DNA of 64,000 nucleotides from contig JAJLRJ010000013.1 in NCBI GenBank assembly GCA_024195265.1, forward strand, positions 16,748,162 to 16,812,161, given 5' to 3'. The notes beneath the pieces were generated by a model. It was not told the DNA's origin, searched no databases, and worked only from the letters and a program-made list of their open reading frames with translations. This document shows positions 22,001-31,527 of the stretch, one piece after another (position 1 is the stretch's first letter; each line of letters opens with the position of its first letter). The stretch comes from Dendrophyllia cribrosa (taxonomy: Eukaryota > Cnidaria > Anthozoa > Scleractinia > Dendrophylliidae). The position numbers were made by a program, and so were the translations under genes.

Positions 22001-22424
22001 TTTTGCGTTCTCATTTTTAATGGTTTTCTAATATATTATTACCCCCTCACGCGACAAATATAATAAAACGGTATTTTCTCAATCTATTGCTGCTACTCGC
22101 ATACCTGTAGACCTGGAGAGCTTGCGGCAATCGTTTACAGAAGTATATATTCAGACAATTAGCTGCAAAAGTAGTTGAGACACTTTCATTCACAAGTGCT
22201 TTTTTGGAAGAAGTGCACCATTGCTTCCTTTCCTTTCCTTACCCCTCCCCCCTCATCAATGTTGTTTTGTGACCAGCGCCATGTCCAAAACTTTGGCTAA
22301 CAACATTGAAGGGGGAGGGGGGTTTGTGAGGGGAATATATTGTTGTTTTGTTTTTCGAGGCATCATTTTTTATAAAAGTGAGTGTTTTTTGTGAGAGTGT
22401 CTCAACAGTTTTGCAGCTAATTGT
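21997..22424 (+). repeat. segmental duplication copy 1 (BEN exon end plus MITE)
   Basis: About 428 bases starting ACATTTTTGCGTTCTCATT recur at 23632-24046. Differences are a handful of substitutions and small indels. One of these removes the AGTA of the splice donor here (GAAGTATATAT against GAAGTAAGTATATAT in copy 2). The block contains the tail of the BEN exon and a hairpin-ended MITE. Confidence 0.9.
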
Positions 22425-22428
22425 CTGA
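22151..22428. mobile_element. 278-bp MITE with terminal inverted repeats
   Basis: TCAGACAATTAGCTGCAAAA at the left end is inverted as TTTTGCAGCTAATTGTCTGA at the right end. Complementarity continues inward (GTTGAGACACT / AGTGTCTCAAC). A second copy starts at 23780 and is cut at its right end near 24046. Inside is an imperfect inverted pair of GGGGGAGGGGGG-type G-rich and C-rich stretches. Confidence 0.8.
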
Positions 22429-22429
22429 G

Positions 22430-23330
22430 TCGTTCATCGCTTAATAACTTACAACGGACAAGGCTATTCATCTTGAAACTTGTGTAAGTTTTGCATGACT
22501 ACAGGGTGTTTGAAAAAATCCAGCTCTAATATTCACCATGCTACGAATTCTAAAATGGCAAGAGAATAACTGGGTTTTTTGTGTTTGCATTCGACACAAA
22601 TTACACTAATTAATGCATTCGAAATGGTATATGCTTCAATATACGCTTGACGTTTTGTGTTGCATTCAAATTCACAGATTTTAGATGTTTTTGTAGCCTT
22701 ATAGGAACATAGGTGAAATATTTTGAGAATAAATTCGCGTTTAAGGTGTTGCAATTGAGCGGAATGGACTCAAAAAGTAGAGAAAAAGTGCTCAATTATG
22801 CGATACCTGACATAGTGATCGGGTACTGAAAATTTGCTAATTTGCATATCACCATGCCAAACGTAGGAATGCACACCTCTATAAATTTACTACTGCTGAT
22901 TAGAAGTGATATTTAACACTAATGACAAAAATGAAACCCTTTCGGGAATTGCTCTCGGGGTGGCAAAATTTGTATATGGTGCACTGCAGCCTATAAGGTG
23001 AACTTGCATTAATTTGAATGCAAAGTGCGGGGTATAATAATTTTTGTTGTGCATTTCCATATTGTACTCTGGCTTTAGCTTTACACTAAGCTATATGACA
23101 ATATATGATGATATATAACGATCTACCACGGTCTACCAACAGAAATATATAGAGTATAAAACATATCCTTTATACTTTCGATGGTAGACTGTCTCACACG
23201 GGTATACCATCAGCAAATTACAACAATACAATATATCACAATTTAATTGAGATCGTTTATTAGTTACACATGTTGTTTAAAGATGGATGCTTGTGAGTTG
23301 GTCATAAGAAGAAATTGAACCAACAGAAAC
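22430..23330. other. no gene recognised
   Basis: AT-rich sequence between the two duplicated blocks. Short frames at 22533-22795 (minus) show nothing recognisable. Confidence 0.4.
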
Positions 23331-23335
23331 ATAGA

Positions 23336-23557
23336 TTAGTATTTTGCGTGAGCACAAAGAACAATCACGCCAGTGTGAATTTGAGGTCTCCCTGGCCTTT
23401 TTGTTTTCAATTTTTTCTCGGCATTCAAACATCTGTAAACCGTCGCGCGAGACACGGAGCATTTTTGTGTGATTTCTTTCACTGTAGGAGAACTGTTTTC
23501 TTTTAAACATTTTATATATACCCTCGTAGTGGCATCTATTTGGCTGGTAAAAAACAT
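23336..23557 (-). pseudogene. Tc1-like transposase N-terminal helix-turn-helix fragment
   Basis: A 73-codon minus-strand frame contains SPTVKEITQKCSVSRATVYR, a classic helix-turn-helix, followed by KTKRPGRPQ, the GRPR-like linker between the two DNA-binding subdomains of Tc1/mariner transposases. The DDE core is absent. It lies between the two copies of the 21997/23632 duplication. Recombinases with Hin-type helix-turn-helix are an alternative, but the RPGRP linker favours Tc1. Confidence 0.5.
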
Positions 23558-23631
23558 AACTTTGAAATCACCGTTGATATCAACTTCTATTTTTGTGTTA
23601 CTGACGAACTTCGATTTTCGAACATTTTTGC

Positions 23632-24046
23632 GTTCTCATTTTTAATGGTTTTCTAATATATTATTACCCCCTCACGCGACAAATATAATAAAACGGTATT
23701 TTCTCAATCTATTGCTGCTACTCGCATACCTGTAGACCTGGAGAGCTTGCGGCAATCGTTTACAGAAGTAAGTATATATTCAGACAATTAGCTGCAAAAG
23801 TTGTTGAGACACTTTCATTCACACGTGCTTTTTTGGAAGAAGTGCACCATTGCTTCCTTTCCTTACCCCTCCCCCCTCATCAATGTTGTTTTGTGACCGG
23901 CGCCATGTTCAAAACTTTGGCTAACAACATTGAACGGGGGAGGGGGGTTGTGAGGGAAATATATTGTTGTTTTGTTTTTCGAGGCATCATTTTTTATAAA
24001 AGTGAGTGTTTTTTGTGAGTGTCTCAACAGTTTTGCAGCTAATTGT
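23632..24046 (+). repeat. segmental duplication copy 2
   Basis: Copy of 21997-22424 with an intact GAA|GTAAGTATA donor after a frame reading KTVFSQSIAATRIPVDLES. This may preserve the original structure of the BEN exon end. The right side ends at the truncated MITE, followed directly by unrelated sequence. Confidence 0.9.
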
Positions 24047-24130
24047 AGCTACAAAAACTGTGACCGGAAAACATTCTAACAAACAACTTGACCCACAAAT
24101 TATGCTGGCCATTAAAAAAGTCTTAAGAGT

Positions 24131-24281
24131 AGTAGTTGGTGGTGGGTCAGTCAAATGCGGATTTTTTTTGTAAGGGGGGCCCCTTAGAGTGAGCCCCGAC
24201 CCTCATTCGGGCCGGGGCTCACTCTAAGGGGCCCCCCTTACAAAAAAAATCCGCATTTGACGTGACCCACCACCAACTACT
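24131..24281. repeat. 151-bp near-perfect hairpin
   Basis: The left arm 24131-24198 and right arm 24213-24281 are complementary over about 68 bases with a single one-base bulge (CAG against CACG). The loop is 14 bases (24199-24212). The stem includes an AAGGGGGGCCCCTTAGAGTG block. Such a stem should be unstable in replication, so it is recent, or retained as a foldback element, or an assembly join. Confidence 0.9.
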
Positions 24282-24402
24282 TTGGACACACGCCCCTCTA
24301 AGAGGTCAAAACGAGTTTTTTCCCGAGCCCGCCCGCAACGGCAAGCGAGACACAACCAATTGGAGAAATCCCTACCCTTGGTATATACGCATGACAATGC
24401 CC

Positions 24403-24627
24403 CTCGCCAACGAACCAATGCCTTTCTTTACAGAACTCAATACGTTACTTCCGATGATAACAGGAGCCGTGCCATCAAACGCCAACACATTTACGGAAGC
24501 TAACGTCTTATACGATACAGGCTCACAAATGTCTTTTATCCGGAACGTTTTTGCAGACCCCCATCGTTCTTCCCATCACGAGGGGGGTCCTTTTTTTCAA
24601 CGTCAAATTGTCATTGACCGCCAATGA
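24403..24627 (+). pseudogene. BEL/Pao-type aspartic protease fragment
   Basis: The plus-strand frame contains LLPMITGAVPSNANTF and then VLYDTGSQMSFIRNVFA. The D-[ST]-G-S-Q-x-S-F-I signature is that of the retropepsin-like domain of BEL/Pao LTR retrotransposons (DUF1758/A16 type), where it processes the polyprotein. The frame ends 30 codons later at 24627. No reverse transcriptase or LTR is seen nearby. It starts close to the right arm of the 24131-24281 hairpin. Confidence 0.6.
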
Positions 24628-24629
24628 CT

Positions 24630-26800
24630 GAACACGTGCTATAAGCTTAGTTGAAGCTTTTTGTAGAGTAAGTTCACATAAGACTGCGAGAAAAAAATAT
24701 CCTTATGCTGGGCTGCCCTGTTGGACTGTTGGTGGAACTTAAAATGAAAACACTATTGAGCTTCAAATACATATTGGTTGAAAATAATGCGTCGGATTTC
24801 TTTGCAAGAACTGAATGAGTGCTGAAATGTTCACCACTGTGCAGGGTGGAAGAAGTGACAATTTACCAAGCGCAAATCACTGAAATCAAAACATCGATAG
24901 CTGTATAAATCACTGCTGACAGAAAAGAACAAATTTAAAGGACAAGACTTCATAAACGAATTTTGAGAGCCGCATGCATGGCCGTTGCATAGCCGTTGTT
25001 TCTACTCTGCCACACTTGTGAACGCCAAAGGTGAGCCACTGTTTTTGCCCAGGTTAATACTTCATCTGAGTTTGTTGTACTTGATCGGTTGTGGGTTTTT
25101 TCGTAATTAAACAGATTACAATGTCTGTCGCTTTTTGTTTACCGTTTTTTTTATTAAAGTCACGCTTTAAGCTATCCTATTTTTCCCGCGTAGAAATATC
25201 AATTTACCGCTAAAACCCGGATTTCTTGTAGCAGTGATTTTGTAAGGGAAAACGAGCAATAACAGCGAACTATCAGTCTTTACGATTTTAAAATAAGTAC
25301 AAAGTGTTTCGATCGTGAATGAAAATGAATCAACTAAAAGGATTTGGTTATCATTAGATGCATTTTGAGTTTTAAACCAAAATAATCATTTCAAATTCAT
25401 ATCCCGTACAGGCGGATTTTCAGCTGATTTTCCTTTGGAGTTCCAAAATATTTTTTGACGCTAGTGCAACTGAATGTTGTAAGCATGTTGTTTAGTTTCT
25501 GTCACTTATTGTCAGTTTGTGAATGATTGTGGAGGACAAACCTTGTTATCAGCTCTCCGCTGCTAAAGAATGAAAGCCTTTCCAATAAGTTAGACTTTTC
25601 AAAATCTTTTTTAAGTTAACACCGCTAATTTTGACTGCGAGCGAATCTTCCCACTGAAAGTATTTCGCCGTGTTGTTGATTTCACGATACAAACAATTCT
25701 TGTCAAAAGCAATTTTCTACTTCTCCGGCCGGGTCAAATGAATTTTAGTTTCGGAAATCGATTAAGAGATCTCTCGCTTTGTTTTCTTCCAATAACAAGA
25801 CTTAAATAGAGGTGTTTTAATTTTACATGTATAAATGCTTCACATGCTCGCGCTTCTATGTTTAATGGCGACGCTCGCGTTGTTCTTCATCGAAAAGGAA
25901 GACTAGGAAAATATCGTTCGCGAACAAATTAAATTGAATAGAAGTCAAGCTCAATAGAAATTTTGACCCCTGAAGAATTCGGTTGTGGAATATTTACGGT
26001 ATAACAAGCCCTGTGGAAAGTAGACTTTACGTTAGTTTTCTTTTTTGTAATGGCGGATGGTCAAGTTAAATTTGCTTTCGAGTTATCTTGTCCGTGGAAA
26101 TGGGCAACTCACGATTAATAACTGTAAATGTCTGTTGGACACAATTAATATTCGCGCATTACACGATTATTAACTGTAAACGTCTGCCAAACATAGTTAT
26201 TAATCTGGGAATTTTAAGATTATTAACTGTAACTGACATTGTTTCACGATTAATAACTACAAAGTATCACTCTTTACGGTTAATAAGGACAAAAGGCGCT
26301 GTTTAAGATTATTATGCTGGTAAATTCCACTGCAAAAAAATAAAAACACTGCAAAAATATGTGGACACCTGTTGTAAATATTAAAAAATCTCCCAAATAT
26401 TCCATTTTAGTTCAAACTGAGAAAATAACGGCTTAAAATGTGTATAATTATCTACTTTGTATGATTAGTTATTTGTGGATCGCAATAAAATTGTTTTAGT
26501 TTTTAAAATGAGGTCTCATTAATGCATGGTGTCATACCCGTAAAACCCGGCCCGGGAGGTGCAAAACGAAGATCACCTCGGTACGTCTTAAACCAATTAT
26601 CGGACAGAGGTAAAAAATATATTTTTGATAACAGTTTACCTAGGGCTACTTTGTGAATTTTTTTGAGAATTTTGATATTTTTACTATTGCACGCCTCCGG
26701 TCGATATTTACGGACATCGGCTCTTAAGGTTAGAAAACATAAGCTTAAATCCTCTGAAAACACTTTGTAAAAGTATAATAGAGTTAAAATCTCGAACTAA
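24630..26800. other. no gene recognised
   Basis: A 2.1-kb AT-rich stretch. Degenerate copies of ATTATTAACTGTAA or ATTAATAACT words recur between 26110 and 26290. A minus-strand frame at 26503-26763 has no recognisable motif. Nothing else is seen. Confidence 0.45.
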
Positions 26801-26813
26801 ACGATATTGCTCA

Positions 26814-27173
26814 TTGTTGTCTTCTAACAGAGTTATGTGTCTTCACATGAGTCAAACCCATGTAGCGAATTATTGTAAATTTAAGCTGAGCACAGATATA
26901 GAAAAGAACCCTGGCCCTTGCCCAATATATGTTGACCCCAGCAAAACAATAGGAGCACCACATAGCCAAGGTAATGAGTTGGTATTTGGACAAAATGCGG
27001 GACAACAATGTGTTTCAATGAGTTTGTGCTCTTTAATTTATAACAACAAACAACCTCATTTAAATGATGAATATTGGAAATCAGTTGTATTCAAGTTTGT
27101 CTCAATAAGCCAGAGAGTCTTATTTAATGCAGACAGAATTAGCTACAATGTTAAATGTGCTTGCAGATACTGA
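26814..27173 (+). pseudogene. 2A ribosome-skipping peptide followed by OTU/tegument-like cysteine protease N-terminus
   Basis: This 119-codon frame opens with a 35-residue leader that ends in DIEKNPGP (26895-26918), a full match to the 2A consensus. Translation would separate the leader from the rest between Gly 26913-26915 and Pro 26916-26918. After 31 residues comes the Cys of FGQNAGQQCVSMSLCSLIYN, the probable nucleophile region of an OTU/tegument-type cysteine protease, preceded by HSQGNELV. It stops at 27173, where an interspersed repeat begins. The likely C-terminal half is at 28468-28793. This parallels the minus-strand copy at 13942-14446. The leader could be a secreted or regulatory peptide or only a spacer. 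Family assignment is from memory and needs a profile search. Confidence 0.65.
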
Positions 27174-27174
27174 C

Positions 27175-27690
27175 TAATATATATAGTTAGGCTTGGCCTA
27201 ACAGCGTTGCCCTCTGAAGACAAGCTTAACTACGATGAAACTTAACTTAAGTGAAAGGTCGGAATTAAGATTGACGACCGGGCTATTTTTCAATTTTAGC
27301 AATTCTCAAAAACAGTAAGCTTAAGCTTGTTACCCGACCGTCTGCACAGTACATTTAGACCGTACAAAAGTTCTCAAAAACAACTTTTTCTCCGTCTAGA
27401 ATAACTATTACGACTATTTTCCGAATAAAATACACTTGTTGCTTGTCACAAAATGCCCGAGAAACTGATTTGGAAACCAAAATTGCAATAATACACAAAC
27501 ATATTTGCATAAGGCGACGCGAGTATAAAATCTGTCTTGTTTTGTTTACATAAAATCACTTTTCAATCTATGTAATGAATGAACAAACACATAAAAATGG
27601 ACAACACAATCTTCTTTCGAAAAATTTTATTCAAATCTCCATTAGTTTATGTTTAAAAGCAAAACGCAAAACGCGCATCGAGGCCGAGCC
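27175..27690 (-). repeat. ~500-bp interspersed repeat, inverted relative to copies at 40-41 kb
   Basis: The reverse complement matches 40200-40570 and 40580-41147. Shared blocks include GGTCGGAA, ACCGGGCTATTTTT, TAGCAATTCTCAAAAACAG, TACATTTAGACCGTACAAAA and CAACTTTTTCTCCGTCTAGA (small differences). It sits just after the stop of the 2A-protease frame and may have split that element. Confidence 0.75.
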
Positions 27691-28206
27691 GTGTCTTCGA
27701 CGAAATTCAAGAAATTAATACAACTGAATTTAAGCTACACGTTTAAACAATCATAGATTGATATCAAGATAAATTCCCATCGAAAAATGTTATTTGTTTT
27801 ACCTTTAAGTCCATCCGGCGACTACTGTGCTTGGAAATTCTTTAAATCTCCGCTTTGGTGTCCTTTGGTGCTGAAATCCGTAAAACAAACCCATCTCTCG
27901 CATTGCTAAAAACGTATATAGTTCCTCGAAGCAATATTTTATCCCTGAAAGCTCTTCTTTTTCCACTAAAGCGGCTTTTGAGTAGCAAACCACGAACAAA
28001 TGCAGGAAAATAACGACTTTAATTTAAACCGTTTTCTCCGCTCAGTAAACACAGCAAAACATCAAAGTGTTTTCCCAGCTGACACGACATTCGGCCGTGT
28101 AACCGCACGAACAAAAAGCCTCGCTTTGGTTTCAACATGACGTCGTACGCGCATGTTTTGCGACGTTATACGCTCCCACGAGCTAGTCCTGCGCGACGGA
28201 GCTACC

Positions 28207-28296
28207 TGCGCGACAGCGGAGGGCGGCGGGCACACGCGCGACAGCGGAGGGCGGCGGGCACACGCGCGACAGCGGAGGGCGGCGGGCACACGCGCG
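28207..28296 (+). repeat. 28-bp GC-rich minisatellite, three copies
   Basis: Units containing CGACAGCGGAGGGCGGCGGG start at 28211, 28239 and 28267. The region is far more GC-rich than its surroundings. Arg/Ala-rich frames on both strands here are artefacts of the repeat. Confidence 0.9.
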
Positions 28297-28467
28297 CCCA
28301 CGAAACATTCCGTTAGCCATGACCATGAAAAATGACGGGCTAGGTTCTATGAGTATGGGGCTGCGCAGCCGGGCCTTCGCCCCGGCAAGTGCTCCGCTTT
28401 GAACTAGAATGCAGTCAAAGCTACACCGGTACTGTGCATCAAGAGACTGCAATAGAGGGATATTAGT

Positions 28468-28793
28468 ACTGTACCTCTTTACAAGGAGTCTTTGAATCAC
28501 TATTATCTCAAAACTACACCAATTTTATATTAACTGTGGGATGTATTGGTGTGTCTATCTATTGTAATGTTGATATGGGGTTCAAAATATTTGATTCTCA
28601 TGCAAGGGATGTATATGGTAGAGGCCATCCTCAAGGTACACGTGTGCTTCTTGAAGCATTATCGCTCGATAGCTTAGTATGTTACTTTCAGAGTCTACAT
28701 AACGATATGTTTGAGGTGAAGGGGGTGCACATTAATGAAGTTCAAAATAGCATAGTACTTCCTCAGAACTATGCACGAGACCGTAAATTTTAA
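28468..28793 (+). pseudogene. cysteine protease C-terminal half with DSH motif
   Basis: After GATATTAG at 28460-28467, a frame runs SLQGVFESLLSQNYTNFILT, GCIGVSIYCN and then GFKIFDSHARDVYGRGHPQG, TRVLLEALSLDSLVCYF and FEVKGVHI before a stop. The F-x-[IV]-FDSH-x-R-x2-x-G...G-T-x2-L strand-loop pattern is, from memory, the His-containing half of the tegument/OTU-like protease domain whose Cys half is at 26814-27173. A 1.3-kb stretch of repeats (27175-28460) separates the halves, so they are either two exons or one exon split by insertion. Confidence 0.55.
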
Positions 28794-28888
28794 TCTAAGT
28801 TGTGTTTTAGCCATCTACTCTCTCTGCTACTCTATAACAAAAACATGTAGTTATTGGAGTTCAAACACTTTAGCTAGTATTGTAGACA

Positions 28889-29089
28889 ATGGCAAAAGAC
28901 TGTGACAATCTATGTTTAAATGGGTGTATATCATCATCTGATTTACCAAAAACTGTTGATGTTTGTGGAGCTGAAGTAAGATTTAAAGTTTTCAGTGACA
29001 ACAAGGAAGGACTATCGTGTGATCCATTTCAAAGCAAATCAATTCTCAAAAATGTTATAATGCTATGCTTGATGTGGCTTCCCTGCTAA
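28889..29089 (+). pseudogene. coding fragment interrupted by the LINE, unknown product
   Basis: The frame reads MAKDCDNLCLNGC, VDVCGAEVRFKVFSD and FQSKSILKNVIM and stops just before the LINE starts. After the LINE, coding-like sequence resumes (35205). Because it follows the protease C-terminal half on the same strand, it is probably part of the same element. I do not recognise the domain. Confidence 0.35.
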
Positions 29090-29195
29090 TGTATCAGTTG
29101 TGACAATGGCGTGTGGACGTGTTTCACGCGTCTCTCCGTAATTTAGCTTTTTTTTTCGGTTCATTTCTCTCTTTCTGGGGGCTTAAGCCTTCGGA

Positions 29196-31400
29196 ATGGA
29201 GGACATCAAAGCGAAGTACTCTCTAACTGATTTTAAAGACAAGTCAGTAAAGCGAAAGCAATTAAAATTCGAATCAATCGATTTAGAAGTCTACAAGCCA
29301 GCTGCGAGATGTGCATCCTTTCTAACATCACCGGATCGCATTCATTACTGGATCTATGCATTCCAGCAGCGATATTTTGAGAGTCTTGGAGACAGCACTG
29401 ATTACGAAGTCAAATGGATCAATCGTGTGGAACCTGATGGTCCTACAAACTTCCAAGACATCGAAATCAAGATCCTCAAGATTAACACGTGCGCTGATGA
29501 CCAATTATCTTCAACAGTCGATGATCAAGACCAAACTCATTCATATGATACAGATACCACCCTCATCACTATCCACATATATTTAACGACTGGAGTGATT
29601 ATGTTCCAGGGAACTGCGTACAAAGTATGGGCAGAACGTGAATTCTGTGCACTGAAAAATTTCACTGACAGTTCGATCGATTTAACTCTGCAGGAGCCTA
29701 CGCTCACCTTCGAAGACACTGAGTTACTTTTTCGGAACCTCGAAGCCGCAGTCTTGTGCTTGCCAGTAAATAAAAAGAAGTTCCTAAAGAAGAAGAAAGC
29801 CGACAATCCTAACAACAATCCCAATGATGCTGTTCCAACTGATCATGATATTCGTACAAAGAATAACACTGAAGAAACCAGAGATGATTGCACAACACCA
29901 ATCCGGAAGAGAAGGAATTCTCTTGACTCTTTGTTAACCCCACGCCAAAGTAATAGCATTGCTGCACTAAAATCCTTACTCAGTACCATTGAAGCTGACG
30001 TTGCAGAACTCAAAAACACCAATAACAACACCTTTGACACTCAGTTGTCTAAGCTGGAAGATAAAATTGTACAAGTGGGGAATTCAACAAAGGTCGATTT
30101 CCAAATGATCCATTCAAGATTACAAGACCTAGAAATTGAAAACGAAGCCCTTAAAGCGGAAAACAGTAAACTCAAATCGGAAAGTTGCAAACTAAGATCA
30201 GAAATGCACACCCTCAAATCTGAAATCAAACACATCAAATCTCTCCTTACAGAAAATGGTTCCATTACAAACAACACCACAATCAATGATTCTGGACGCC
30301 CTGAACAAGATCTGGGTCAAGACAACAACGTTGGCCCAAATCCAACTCTGAGTGAATCGGCCATCACTGCTGGAAAAACAGCAATACAACCATCAAATGC
30401 TGCAGTACCATTGGCAAATAGGTTCTCAGTTCTGGCCGACCACGATCCTGGAAACAACGATACCTCCGTACAAACACATACAATCCCAACTTTACAACCT
30501 ACGCATCGTAACCTCTCCCAAACCGACAAGAAAGATAATCTCTCTCCCAATCACCGCGAACCAAATGATCTCAAAGATAACGACCAATCGACCCTCAACT
30601 CTATTGCCCTACTCATCGACTCGAATGGAAAATATATTGATCTCAATCGCCTCAGCCCGAAAACTCAAGCCCGCAAGCATTTCGCTCCAACAATCTCTTC
30701 AGCTGTTGATTTATTAAAGTCTAGTCATCTCGGGAACCCGAGTCACATCATCATTCATACCGGCACAAATGACTTAGAACAGTCAACAATACCTCAGTGT
30801 ATCGACAAATATCACGAATTGGTCAAAACTGCTACAGAAAAACACCCATCCTCCAAAATTGTAATCTCCTCAATTTTAATCCGTGCAGATGATATAGATC
30901 AACGAAGACCAGAATTAAATACGAAGCTTGGAAATCTGTGTTCCCCTTATCCTAACGTTCATCTTGTCAACAATGACAATATCACTATTGACAATTTGCA
31001 CGATAGAAAACACCTCAAGAGAAGAAGTATTGGCCTCCTGGTGACAAACCTAAAAGATATCGTTTTCAACCGAATGCGTGGAAACATAAACCAACAAGGT
31101 ATTCATTCAAAATTCACAACCTCCCCCGAGCGCAACTTTCAACTTCAGAACACAACAAGATTTGGTTCACCCACGCCCGCATATGGATTATTGCCACAAT
31201 TACCACATCTTCCACAACGAGAGAACCATTTAGCTCCACCTCGAGAGAATAGCCATGGAATAGGAACACGTCCATCATACTCTTCTGCTGTAAAACACGC
31301 TGGCACTATCTCTCCAAACATCCGGTCAAGTCCTCCATCATTGAACGCTGAAACTGTTTTAAACTTACTAAAACTATATGAAACAATGCGCCAAATCTAA
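29196..31400 (+). CDS. LINE ORF1 protein with coiled coil and SGNH-esterase-like domain
   Basis: A 734-residue intact frame. Residues about 255-350 form a heptad-rich coiled coil (including ALKAENSKLKSESCKLRSEM), used by ORF1 proteins to multimerise on the RNA. Residues about 465-625 resemble the SGNH/GDSL esterase domain found in ORF1 of CR1 and L2 elements: a Ser block (LLIDSNGKYID), the Asn block HTGTNDL near residue 520 and a His near residue 600 (DNLHDRKHL). There is no zinc knuckle. The C-terminus is Pro/Ser-rich and basic. The N-terminal 200 residues are unfamiliar. The start at 29196 is the first ATG of the open frame. ORF2 lies downstream in another frame after a gap of about 130 bases. 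Confidence 0.85.
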   Translation: MEDIKAKYSLTDFKDKSVKRKQLKFESIDLEVYKPAARCASFLTSPDRIHYWIYAFQQRYFESLGDSTDYEVKWINRVEPDGPTNFQDIEIKILKINTCADDQLSSTVDDQDQTHSYDTDTTLITIHIYLTTGVIMFQGTAYKVWAEREFCALKNFTDSSIDLTLQEPTLTFEDTELLFRNLEAAVLCLPVNKKKFLKKKKADNPNNNPNDAVPTDHDIRTKNNTEETRDDCTTPIRKRRNSLDSLLTPRQSNSIAALKSLLSTIEADVAELKNTNNNTFDTQLSKLEDKIVQVGNSTKVDFQMIHSRLQDLEIENEALKAENSKLKSESCKLRSEMHTLKSEIKHIKSLLTENGSITNNTTINDSGRPEQDLGQDNNVGPNPTLSESAITAGKTAIQPSNAAVPLANRFSVLADHDPGNNDTSVQTHTIPTLQPTHRNLSQTDKKDNLSPNHREPNDLKDNDQSTLNSIALLIDSNGKYIDLNRLSPKTQARKHFAPTISSAVDLLKSSHLGNPSHIIIHTGTNDLEQSTIPQCIDKYHELVKTATEKHPSSKIVISSILIRADDIDQRRPELNTKLGNLCSPYPNVHLVNNDNITIDNLHDRKHLKRRSIGLLVTNLKDIVFNRMRGNINQQGIHSKFTTSPERNFQLQNTTRFGSPTPAYGLLPQLPHLPQRENHLAPPRENSHGIGTRPSYSSAVKHAGTISPNIRSSPPSLNAETVLNLLKLYETMRQI

Positions 31401-31527
31401 GGTACTTAAGTATTTTTTCTTTTTGTTTCATTTCATTTCATTTTATTTTTATTTTTTCTTAATAACTAAACGCTTTGATCTTCTCTATTTCGAACGTATA
31501 TCCCCATGTGATCTCACCTTTCAGATA

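Noticed and set aside
28062..28500. Arg/Ala-rich frames on both strands
   Set aside because: They come from the 28-bp GC-rich minisatellite and adjacent GC-rich sequence.
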